Below are positions 25,311 through 35,828 of a DNA stretch of 64,000 bases, in pieces. This DNA is from Dipteronia dyeriana (Eukaryota; Streptophyta; Magnoliopsida; Sapindales; Sapindaceae): contig CM065296.1 in the NCBI GenBank assembly GCA_032871835.1, positions 2,242,001 to 2,306,000 on the forward strand. The letters run 5' to 3'. Below the pieces are notes generated by a model. That model worked only from the letters and a program-made list of their open reading frames with translations. It had not been told where the DNA came from and ran no database searches. Numbering within the stretch: position 1 is the stretch's first letter; the number at the start of each line of letters is the position of its first letter. The position numbers and the translations under genes were made by a program.

Positions 25311-26329
25311 TTAACAATTATTTTACAAAAGTAACGAATTTCAAGAATTATACACCAAAAAAAATGGCTCAAACATCCTTGCCAATGGATCTCGAGTACA
25401 ATCATGTCGAACCAATGTGAGCAACATAAATTATTGACAACCTAGCAAATCCTTTAACCCCACTTGGAACATAGTCAAGACGACAGCTCCACTCGGATGC
25501 AAGGACAAGATCGATATCATGTTTCCAAATGCTTACTAACAAACAAATTACAACATCTGAACAATCTACATTAAAAAAAATGTCTTTCGTGAATTGTTCA
25601 ATCATGTATATTTGTAAAGGTTAGTAAGATTGGAGTTTGTTGCCACATTATTAAAGTTGTGAAACTTTAGTTGGGCCTTTGATTTTAGTTAATATTTTTT
25701 GTCGTTTGATGCAAGTCGAGTAATATTCTTTGCTATGAATGATAAAATGTGATATCAGATTTTAGTTTAAAATGTTTTACGTCTAACTACGACTAATTTG
25801 ATTGGTTGTTTGTCTCAAGCCACCTACATAATTTTGAATCGTGTTATCGGTCTACAATTGAGCTATACATTATACATCAAGCTTACTATGAGTTAGATCG
25901 ATACGATCCTAAAATGTTCTTCGATAAACTACACAAGCGCTCCATAAAGCTAAAAGTATAGTGCTCTGTAAAGCAAAAAAAAAAACTAAATGTTGTACGA
26001 CAAACTACAAACAATAATTTCTTTAGACCAATCAAATATTATGATTGTATTCTATCACCCTACACCAGGTAACAAGTAATAAAAAAACAAGAAAAAAACT
26101 CCATGTCGAGCTATATGACAATACAAAATCATTTTGCTGCATGGCTTTTGTGTCGAGTTATGATCCCTGGAAATGATTATCATGCTTTATATTGATCTAT
26201 GACATGATGGGTTATTTAATCTTTATCAACCCATTATTACAGAATACACTCTCAATGTCAAGCTACGACTTGATTGCTTTGTCAAGCTAGGAATTCAATT
26301 TATAAATACTTTGCTCTAAGTCGAGCGAC

Positions 26330-27600
26330 ATGCAAGAATTGATAATTCTACATTCAAGTCGAGCGACATGCAATAATTGATAATTCTACACTCTAAGTCG
26401 AGGGAAGTGCAAGCCTTGAGAATTCTACACTCCGAGTCGAGCCAACATTCTCCATGTGATGGCTCTCTATGGAGCTACAATTCGTACTCCAAGTCGAGTC
26501 GAAATTCTCTGTGTAATGGCTCTCAGTCGGGCTATATTTCGTGCTTCAAGTCCAGCCGAAATTTACCATGTAATGGCTCTCCATTGAGTTGAGCTGAGCC
26601 GAAATTTACCAAGTGATGGCTCCCTGTCGAGTCGAGCTACATTTCGTGCTCTAAGTCAAGATGAAATTCGTCATGTAATGTCTCTCCATCGAGTCGAGTC
26701 GAAATTCTCTATGTAATGACTCTCCGTCGAGTCGAGCCAAAATTCTCTTTATAATGGCTCTCTGTCAAGTCGAGCGAAATTTTGTCATGTAATTGCCCTC
26801 CATCGAGTCGAGCCGAAATTCACTATATAATAGCTCTTCATCCAGTCGAGCTGAAATTCACCTTGTAATGGTTCCCCGTCGAGTCAAGCCGAGCCAAAAA
26901 TTGCCATGTAATTACTCTCTATCGAGCTATATATTGTGCTCTAAGTCGAGCCAAAATTCTCTATATAATGGCTCTTTATTAAGTCAAGCCGAAATTCATC
27001 ATGTAATTGCTCTTTGTTGAGCTACATTTCGTGCTTCAAGTTGAGCCGAAATTTGTCATATAATGGCTCTCCGTCGAGTCGAGCCAAAAATCATCATGTA
27101 ATGACTTTTCGTCTAGTCGAGATAAAATTCACCATGTAATGGCTCTCCATCAAGTCGAGCCGAAATTCTCTATATAATGGTTCTCTGTTGAATCGAGCTG
27201 AAATTCGCTATGTAATAACCGTTTGTCGAGTCGAGCAGAAATTCACCATGTAATGGTTTTCCATTGAGTTGAGCCGAAATTCATTATGTAATGGCTTTCT
27301 GTCGAGTCAAGCCGAAATTCTCTATGTATTGGCTCTCCGTCGAGCCAAGCCGAGCCAAATTTTGCTATGTTATTGCTCCATGTCGAGCTACATTTTATGC
27401 TCCATGTCAAGCCCAGATTTTGCTCTATGTCGAGCTCTCCAAGTCTTGCTCCATGTCAAACCCAGATTTCGCTCTATGTCAATCCCAAATTTCACTCAAT
27501 GACGAGCTCTCCCAAGTGTCGCTTAATGTCTCAAGTCTCGATCCATGTCGAGCCAAAAAAAATTCGCTCCATGTCGAGCTCTCCAAATTTCGCTCTACGT
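26330..27600 (+). repeat. ~39-bp tandem repeat field inside LTR element
   Basis: The motif TGTAATGGCTCTCCGTCGAG followed by TCGAGCCGAAATTC recurs at about 39-bp steps (for example 26674, 26712, 26751, 26790, 26826), with longer variants of ~58 bp. More than 20 degenerate copies are present. Plus-strand open frames here only reflect the repeat; they are not genes. Confidence 0.8.
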
Positions 27601-28052
27601 CGAGCGCTCTACAAAATTAGATCAAGTTACAATCCTTAAAAAAAATCTACAAATTTCATTCTACGTCGAGTCAAGCTCTCCAAATTTCACTCTACATCGA
27701 GCTACGAATAACACCCAACACTATTGATCGACTAATGTCTAATAAAAAATAAGTATTAAAAATAAACAAGTTCAAAAGACTTCTTAGGAGTTCATAACAA
27801 AAGAATGGAGCTATTGAATCCAACCCACGATTTTTTTAAACTAACATTTGAAACTATCAACAACTCTCTTGTAGACCGTTCGACGCAAGAATCTACTCTC
27901 TAAGTTGAATGCTTCAACTCATAGAGTGAGGGGCTAACCGCGGTAGCCAAAATTAGCATGGCCTAAATACTGATGCCCAATTTTACATGCCCAAATACGG
28001 AACTGTATTTCTATTAAAAATAGTCAAGCCAAGAAAAGCTCAAATCCATTAT

Positions 28053-28619
28053 TAGTGGTGTAAAATTGGGCCAGCCCAACCCGTTTTGGCAAGGCCTAAT
28101 TGGGTGTGTCGTACCAGGCCCGATCCATTTTCGAAAATAGAGGCCCAACACGGCACCTGGGCAAGACTATGGCGGGCCATGTCGTGCCGTGTAGGCTAGG
28201 TGGGTCAAACGGGGCGGCCCACTTTTGCTTTTTTTAAGAAAAAAATTATGAAATTTGTTAATAATATCATAGAGTATCGACATCATAGAGTATTGGGATG
28301 TGACCCATAACCCTTGTCCAAGTAAGTATGTTTTCCTTTACTTTTTCCTCATTTTTATATAGGTTATATCTCTATTCATTCCTCTTATTTATCCAATGTG
28401 GGATGAGGGATTGAATTTCCATTTCCATTCATTGATATACATATATAACATAATGATATTCTCTTGAGTCCATTTTTTTTTATCTAAATATGGAAAACAT
28501 AGAGAGAGTTGAGAGGTCTATTAAAATTAAATAATGGTTTTGTTAAAAAAAAATCAAAAGCATCTATTGATATTATATTATTATACAATAATTTCCATCT
28601 TTTTCATCTATGAACAAAA

Positions 28620-28684
<65 letters not shown>

Positions 28685-29126
28685 TTCACATAGTATTCTT
28701 CTCTAATCTTGGTTATAGTAATTGCTTATAACCATAGTTATATTTAATCTCATATCTCACATCGGATAAATAAGAGCATTGAAGAGATGTATAACCAATA
28801 TAAAAAGGAGAGAAAGATAAATGAAAACATACTTATCTAAACAAAGGTTATGAATCATGGTTCAATACTCTTCAATATCATTTATCTTTAAAACATTTTT
28901 TAAAGTTTTTTTTTTATATAATTTGGCACGTCGTGCCGACGGTTGGGCATGGCATGCTAGCCAGGTCGGCACAGCGTGCCTCGATTTGCGGCTCGACACG
29001 GTCCATCAATGTGGGTCGTGCCTGGCACGGTACGCCCCCCAGGAGGGCCGTGCTAGGCACAACCTGACTTCCTTGGCAGACCGAGTGGACCGACCCATCC
29101 AGGTCCGCTCCATATTTACACCACTA
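28053..29126. mobile_element. hAT-type non-autonomous element with internal hairpin
   Basis: The termini TAGTGGTGTAAA and, in reverse, TAGTGGTGTAAATATGG are flanked by a perfect 8-bp duplication TCCATTAT (28045-28052 and 29127-29134). The interior contains an imperfect inverted repeat (about 28290-28400 against 28745-28870) around a TA microsatellite. The outer parts are rich in GGCACG/CGTGCC motifs. No transposase is present. Confidence 0.85.
28623..28682. repeat. (TA)n microsatellite
   Basis: About 29 TA dinucleotides, in the loop region of the inverted repeat of the surrounding element. Confidence 0.9.
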
Positions 29127-29802
29127 TCCATTATAAGGGTCCAACCAGATTTGACAAAGTCATCCGTGACTAGTTTAAAAATACTGCACAAATCTGTTTA
29201 ACTTATTCATTTTAAATATGAATAAAAATCCCAAGATTGTAGGATAAAATCAAATATCTCATCTCAAGATCTCATGTCAAAATCGATGGAATCAGGGATC
29301 AACTCATTAGACAATCACTTCTCCTGCTATAAATAAGAGAGATCAAAGACAATTGGATTTCTCAGCCCATGGAAAAAAGAAAACCCTAAATGTCAATGCC
29401 ACTAACTCCCACTCGCATAAAAAATAGAAATGATGGGATTAGTTTCTCACAATTTTCTATCATCAACAAATTCACGTAAGTCAACAGTCCATATCATCAT
29501 CAACTTATTCGACGTGGACTCGTTAGACCACCTTCACCCATCTTGGAACAAATGGATCTCCCCAGACTCATGTAGAAGAAGTCGTAATTAATGCAATTCT
29601 CCCCTGACACCACTTTGATTCCTCGCCTCCAATACTTCAACTAACCATTCGACCAACACCTTTGTTCTTCAAGACCATTCGACTAGCACCCATATTTTCT
29701 ACATCATATAAAACTCGTTCGACTTCTATACACACGTAGGACAACTTCTACACCTAGCAGAACAATTGTCAGCCTTTCAACTTTAAGCTCTATGTCATGT
29801 TC

Positions 29803-31848
29803 TGTTGGAACCCCGTTCACCGGTCACGCAGCGGAAACGGGTTTTATTTTTTTTTATACATATCGTAATCTGTATCTGGGACCAGTGAACTTAGGATCGT
29901 AATTATTTTCGGAACAAAATACATATAAAAAATATTACATTAATAAAATATATATGTAAATACAGAAAATTGTAATAAAAAATTAAAAAGTAGATTAATA
30001 AGCTTACCAACGTTTGGAGGTTCCTTCACTTTTAGATATGTTCATGGTCTGTACCACTGATCTTCCTAGCTATTCCCGGGACTGGTAACTACGTGTGGAC
30101 GCGTCACGGTTCTCAAGAACTTAGGATGGAGGGTGTAGAGAAAAACTAATGGAGAAACTATTTCTTCTTTAAAAAAAAACTACCTAGAACAATTCTAGTA
30201 GTTAAAAAAAATAGTTATATATATTTTTTTCTTTGTGCAATCACTTGCACACAACACTTTTGTTTTTCTTTTGTATGTATGACAAAAACAAAAAACAAAA
30301 AACTCTTTTTGTATAAAAGCCAAAAAAAATGGTTGATGTGTGTGCTAAAAACCAAAAATCAACCACTTTGCTTTTTTGTCGATATATATATAAGTTGTGC
30401 GTGAAAACGCAAATCACCATATTTTTTAAAATAATATATATAACATATATAATATTTAAATATTAGATCAAATCTATATTTGATTTTTAAAAACTTTAAA
30501 ATAAAAAATATCTCATATATTTTATTTGATTTTTAAAAACTTTTAAATAAAAAATATCCCATATCTTTTATTTAATTTAATTTTGAATTCAAACTATTTA
30601 AATTCAAAAATAAAATATTTAATTTAATTTAATTTAATAAAATAATCATATTATCTTATTTTATTCAAAAATAAATATCAACATACACCCTCCATTTAGT
30701 GATTAATAACATAATTAAATAATATCATTATTTAAGTTATTTAATCATCATTATCTATTAATTAAATAATCTCATTATTCAATTAATTCCCGAATAAATA
30801 CATGTCACTTTCGTAACACAATTAACTGGACAATCTAATCAATTAACCGTGATCCTTGTTACCTAAATCGATCGGGCTAGCAAGGGGACCTAATGGACCT
30901 ACTGTATTTTGAGCTCCAATATTCATCAGAATCATTAATTAAACTTTTAATTAATATTCCTTGATTATTAACTCCAGTGTTATTCCACTAAAAACCCGAA
31001 GTTGCACTCTCTCAACTGTAGACGTTTTTACACAGACCGATACAACTCGATGTCCATCGATATAGCTATTACATATGGTGTGATCCTCCACAGTAGTTCA
31101 TAATTAGAGCTGGGTCATAATGTTCATTATACCTCTCTAATTACATATATCCTTTAAGTACCATTGATTCTCTAATGAACAATAAATCATATTTCCTCAC
31201 GGAATTAAGAGAGTGCTCATATTGTCCAAGCCCCGAATCAACCCTTAAGGGAACTACCATATACTTCTCACAAGAATGAGCGGATTCCACTATTGTGTAC
31301 AAACCTTCCCAGCCACAAGCCAAACCGCAATCCCAACATACGGAGTATATTGATCAGGAAATACATCTGACATCACCCATGGTATATCAAATACCACGAT
31401 CTAACCTGAAGGAGTCGATAAGGCACTCATGATTAAGATCACCCATATATAGCCATCATTAGTTGATATATATGAATATCATCGGTAAACGTATCTTGGT
31501 GTGAGATTCATATAGATCATGTCTCAGTCCTATATGATCACATCAAGATAAATGATTCAGGATAGAATCACTGTGCATTACGGAATGGACCGCAACTATA
31601 GATTAACCACAAATAAAGTACCCAGTTTTATTTGCTATCTATGGACTCTTTAGATTGTACGTATCTTACTGTATCCATCCGTATATGACACTCATATACA
31701 GAGTTCGAGATTACATCCGGCAATCCAGGATCTTAATATGTACACAAGTTTATAAAATAAATAACATAACAGAATGAATTGAGTCTTTCTTTTTATTTAC
31801 TTCATAAATCCATTTACAAGTTACATGTTTATGGCATAAACCCCAACA
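29803..31848 (+). mobile_element. Solo LTR (2046 bp)
   Basis: It begins TGTTGGAACCCC and ends AAACCCCAACA (TGTTGG/CCAACA ends) and is flanked by a perfect 5-bp duplication TGTTC (29798-29802 and 31849-31853). No internal coding region or second LTR is present, as expected after recombination between two LTRs. The first ~600 bp match, inverted, the fragment at 1-637. Confidence 0.85.
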
Positions 31849-31952
31849 TGTTCAACAATTATAATTCACTTTTTCCAAACGGATCGATGACGACCTTACC
31901 TTGTCTCCTCATGGTCGGCCATGAGGGTAGCAAACCCAATCATTTACCGGGG

Positions 31953-33805
31953 GTCCTCAATTGGCCTAATCAACTTCTTCTTATTTTGGGACCTCAGACC
32001 TCAAGACCCAATATATTTGGGGCCTCACTCCTTTTGGCCCAATCTATTTAAAAATGCTCAATCTCAAACATTTATTTTTTCTTCACATCATACCCAATTA
32101 TCAGACTTCTTCCTAGCAGATTACCAAAACAAAACAAGAATTCTAATTTCTAAATTCTAACAGCAAATTATCAGACATTCAAACTCGTAGCTATTTGCTA
32201 ACCTAGACTTATTGTTGTTGCTGCTTTGTTGAATCTGGGCTTGTAATTTGTAAAGCCTTATTTGCTTCGCTGAATCCTTTCTTCCACCTTCGTATTCGAT
32301 TTGCTAATTTTGCTTCACATGTTCCATTTTTTTACTTGCTTGTTATTTTAATTTTTTATTAAATGTCGACTGTCTTCAATCTTCTTCATACTTTCTTCTT
32401 TAATTAACTTAGTATCCTATGTCAATTTGATTAAGACTTTCATAGTTGTTAGTTAAAACTTGTTAATTGCTTTATTTTCCTTTATGTGTGTTAGTGTTTG
32501 TTTTGTCTATGAATTATGATCCCTAATTTCCTATGATTTGGAGATAATGCTTCATCTTCACAACTTCACTTCTTGTATGAGGTAATTAAAAAGAAGATTA
32601 CAATTTACAAAAAAATAATAATAATAAAGAACCCCAACTGGAAACAAGAGTACTCAATTGGTATAAATTAAAAACTGAGGTAACTAAGCAATGTAATACA
32701 ACTTTCACAAAGTAATTCAACTTATTTATTCAACGGCTTTTATTTTCAACGGCTTTTATTTTATATTTTCAAGTACACCTTAACCTTATTAAACTTTATC
32801 TCTTTAATTTTTCTAACAATGAATACAAATTCTCACTTCCCAGAGAAACAAAAAAAACCAGTAAAACATAAATTTTAAAAAAAGACATGAATATCGATGA
32901 TGCTATTTCTCTCTTAAAGAGTCTTATTATTTATTTTGAAGAATACAGAAAAAGAGGAATTGATGAAAATATGATTGAAGCTGAAAAAATTGCTATTGAA
33001 ATTGAGATTAAATCCAATTTTCACGAGACACATGTTCGTTCAAAAAAAGAAGTTTTTTGATGAGATTGCTAGTGATGAGCCAATAGAATCAATGGAATAA
33101 GCATTTAGAGTTACATTTTTTTTATCTATAGTAGATAATGCTATTTTTTCTGTAAAGAGTAGATTTTAGTAATATCAAAGAAATGATGACACTTTTAGAT
33201 TTTTATTTAACTTGAGTAAATTAAGTTCTTTACACAATGAGAGTTTGAAGAATTCTCGTGATACTCTTGAATTTGTTTGCAACATAGGGATAATTATGAT
33301 ATTGATACAGTTGAGTTGTTTTCAAAACTACAATTGTTAAGAACATCATTACCGGAAGGCACAACAAAACCTATTGAAGTCTTGGAGTATATAAAAAAAC
33401 ATTCACATTTGCTTTCCAAAATCTTGGATAACTTATAGAATTGTATTGACTATACCAGTTACAGTTGCTACTGCGAAGAGAAACTTTTCAAAGTTAAAGT
33501 TGATTAAAAATTATCTTCGGTCAACAATTTTACAAGATAGGTCGAGTGAATTGACTATGTTATTTATCGAGAAAAAAATGTTAGCTAATCTTGATTGTAG
33601 TAGTATAATTAGTAAACTTGCATTTCAGAAAGGAAGAAGAATAGAAATATAAACAATGTTTTGTTTTTATGTTATTAGATACAATACACTGTATTTGGTA
33701 AATGTAGATTTTTTTTTGTTAATGATAATAATTTTTATATGGGACCTCGATTTTTATTAATATCATTAAATGGAAGGGGCTCAAAAATGTCTAGAGACGG
33801 CCCTG
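31953..33805 (+). mobile_element. hAT transposon remnant
   Basis: The right end reads ...CTAGAGACGGCCCTG, the inverse of the common hAT end CAGGGCCG. The subterminal left part carries hAT-like GGGACCTC/TTGGGGCCTC motifs. The left terminus is not clear. A broken transposase lies inside. Confidence 0.65.
32887..33651 (+). pseudogene. hAT transposase (zinc-finger MYM-type-like), broken
   Basis: Plus-strand frames give MNIDDAISLLKSLIIYFEEY near 32887 and, at 33446-33652, TVATAKRNFSKLKLIKNYLR followed by a block ending MLANLDCSSIISKLAF. The second piece is the C-terminal hAT dimerisation block, usually written 'A.RSFSKLKLIK..LRS'. Most of the catalytic domain is deleted, and stops occur between the pieces. 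This gene class moves hAT elements with 8-bp duplications, the size seen at several MITEs here, but this copy is dead. Confidence 0.78.
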
Positions 33806-34030
33806 CGTCCTCCCATTAATTTTAATTTGCTAAACTCAACGCTCATCCTAAGTAAAAATAAGGCTATCCGAACAACACTACCCAATACTCGACCAATTTT
33901 ATGTACGGTTTTGATTCAGATTTTATTTAGCTTAATTGTTAATTTGAAATTATTTTACTTGTTGATAAATCGACTAACTTGAGCATCAGAGAATCCTCAA
34001 CGGGATATCCCCCTCTCGCTCAGCCCTACC

Positions 34031-34457
34031 TAATGGTGTCCACGGTTCGGTTTCGATTACGAACCGCCAGTTTCGGTTCCGTGGAAAGGCCGAACCGTAA
34101 CCGTAACCGTAACCGTAACCGTAACCGTAACCGTAACTGTAACCGGAATGGGGAGGTTTGGGGCGGTTTCGGTTACGATGGTTTTTCTGTTACGGTTCGG
34201 TTTCGGTTTGTGAAACCGAACGGTTCTGTTTGGTCCGTTTTTTTTTCATATACATTGTCACGTGTCAGCAATTGATTAGTTGTTGTATAATTTTTTTTTA
34301 TCGAAACCGACGGTTTTTGGACGGTTTTCAGAAATCCTAACCATAACCGAACCGTCGGGAACCGGTTTTGTAATTGACGGTTTCGGTTTTGAGAGGGCGG
34401 TTTTGGTTCGGTTTCGGTTCGGTTTCGAACCGTTTAACCGAACCGTGGACACCTCTA
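34031..34457. mobile_element. MITE with TTACGG hexamer array (427 bp)
   Basis: The ends TAATGGTGTCCACGG and, in reverse, TAGAGGTGTCCACGG are flanked by a perfect 8-bp duplication GCCCTACC (34023-34030 and 34458-34465). The interior has seven CCGTAA units (34095-34140) and many GGTTCGGTTTCGG motifs. It is the same family as 39183-39528. Confidence 0.88.
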
Positions 34458-34572
34458 GCCCTACCTTTTCATCTTTATAGGATCTCAGAACACTCGGTCT
34501 ATTTTTTTTGCTCTACCATTGTTAGTACACATCGACATATGAAAAATCAACCGTAGATTTTCGGATTCTACA

Positions 34573-35547
34573 ATTATTATCGATTTTATGTTAATCAATC
34601 TGGTTAGAGCCACATATTCAAAAGAACACAAAGTTCATAGTTTGTTTATATTCTTTAGTACAGTCAACCGCTTTTTGATCTAGAAATTTTATTCACATGA
34701 TATTTGATAAATGAGAAAAATTAGTATTAACGTGTTTTCATTTATCAACTAATAGCTGATACATTGAAATTAAAATTAAAATGTATAATATTCTTTTTTC
34801 CTTACAAGTGAATTTATACCAACTATCGAATTCACGTTTTGTAATTGTAATTTACTTTATTTTAAAAAATAATAATCATTGTAATTTACCAAGAAGTTAC
34901 ACTTATACAATAAGACAAATCAAGGCATATGTTTATTGAATTTTTAGCTTTTCATTTAAATTCATGCCGTGGCTTCTTATAAATTTAAATTCATGTTGTG
35001 ACTTCTAACGGATTATATATACCACATGTGATAATGGTTAAATGGTTAAAAGTTTGGGTTATATATAAAATGCAAAAAACCATCATATAAGTAGAGATAT
35101 AGGTGAACGAGATAAAATTGGTTTTATGGTAAATCTCTCACGTCTATATTGCGGGTTCAAGTCATCTTCTTAAAAAAAGAAAAATTCCTGAATTAATATG
35201 AAAAAAAAAAGAAAAAAAGAAGAAGAAGAAGAAGAAGAAGAGAGTAGCTATCTAGATTACTAAATTAGTGTGATATTTGTTTGACCTCTATTCCAATTTT
35301 GATATCAGAGAAAAGTCAATAAGCAAATTCAAATTTAACCACAAAATGGACCGGGTTGCTATACGGCCGAGCCAAACACATAACCGGATCCGCACACGTC
35401 AATCACATTTCTTCTTCGGTTAGTAGAGTGAACGAATTTCAAAAATATACTCCCCAGCTTAGGTCTCATCGGATCGGAGTGTTCCCTGTTCGATTCGTTT
35501 TCTCTCTCTAAAGCTCCAATTCGAAATTTCTATCCCTCTCTCTAGAA
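34573..35547. other. Intergenic region, promoter side of small membrane-protein gene
   Basis: AT-rich sequence with a (GAA)n microsatellite at about 35217-35241. A pyrimidine-rich leader (TCTCTCTC) precedes the ATG at 35548. No other feature was seen. Confidence 0.5.
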
Positions 35548-35828
35548 ATGGTCAACGAGCAACAGTCGACGTCGTCGCGGCCGTGGATGCTCGATCTGGT
35601 ACTGTTTGTGGTGGTTTTATTGATCGCAGCTCACGTCTTCGCTTTGGTACACTCTCCATACCTATCTAGTCCATTTTTAGCTATCTATCTATCTTCTTCA
35701 GATTTTATGGTCGAACCAGGTCGTCTGATTTTGTTTTTATTTATCTACAATTCTGTCAGGTTTACTGGATTTACAGATTAGCTACTGAGAAACAGCAGTC
35801 ACAGCCACAGCGAAGGAAGGCGCACTAA
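35548..35828 (+). CDS. Small single-pass membrane protein (55 aa)
   Basis: Exon 1 (35548-35646) and exon 2 (35760-35828) join in frame across a GT-AG intron of 113 bp, giving 55 residues and a TAA stop. Residues 1-15 are polar (MVNEQQSTSSRPWML). About 16-38 form one hydrophobic segment (LVLFVVVLLIAAHVFAL continuing into VYWIY). The tail is basic and Gln-rich (QQSQPQRRKAH). The start sits in AGAAATGG, a good plant context. The cell membrane used is unknown. From memory, a similarly placed short 'transmembrane protein' locus lies beside a PP2C and a DUF1336 gene in Arabidopsis. No function is recognised. Confidence 0.7.

Larger units (their letters stand above)
24460..34572 (+). mobile_element. 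Old non-autonomous LTR retrotransposon with nested insertions
   Basis: The 5' LTR is 24460-25288 and the primer-binding region starts at 25291. The non-coding interior is 25289-27938 and the 3' LTR runs from 27939 to 34572, interrupted by later insertions. LTR pieces pair clearly: 24500-24640 with 27985-28040 plus 29135-29200, 24720-25020 with 29275-29600, and 25045-25288 with 33890-34572. No gag or pol was seen. LTR divergence and missing target duplications indicate age. Confidence 0.75.
27939..34572 (+). mobile_element. 3' LTR, split by four insertions
   Basis: It starts CGCGGTAGCC, just after the purine-rich GAGTGAGGGG (27925-27933), a plausible polypurine tract, and ends CGGATTCTACA. 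It is interrupted at 28053-29126, 29803-31848, about 31953-33805 and 34031-34457. It holds ~430 bp not present in the 5' LTR copy. Confidence 0.65.

Noticed and set aside
26377..27727. Series of plus-strand open frames with Ser/Arg/Asn repeats
   Set aside because: They only translate the 39-bp tandem repeat and change frame with every length variant.
34095..34140. Interstitial telomere repeat
   Set aside because: The unit is CCGTAA, not CCCTAAA, and it lies within a bounded MITE.
33979..34480. Open frame with Arg-Asn repeats
   Set aside because: It is a reading of the CCGTAA hexamer array inside a MITE with clear target duplications.
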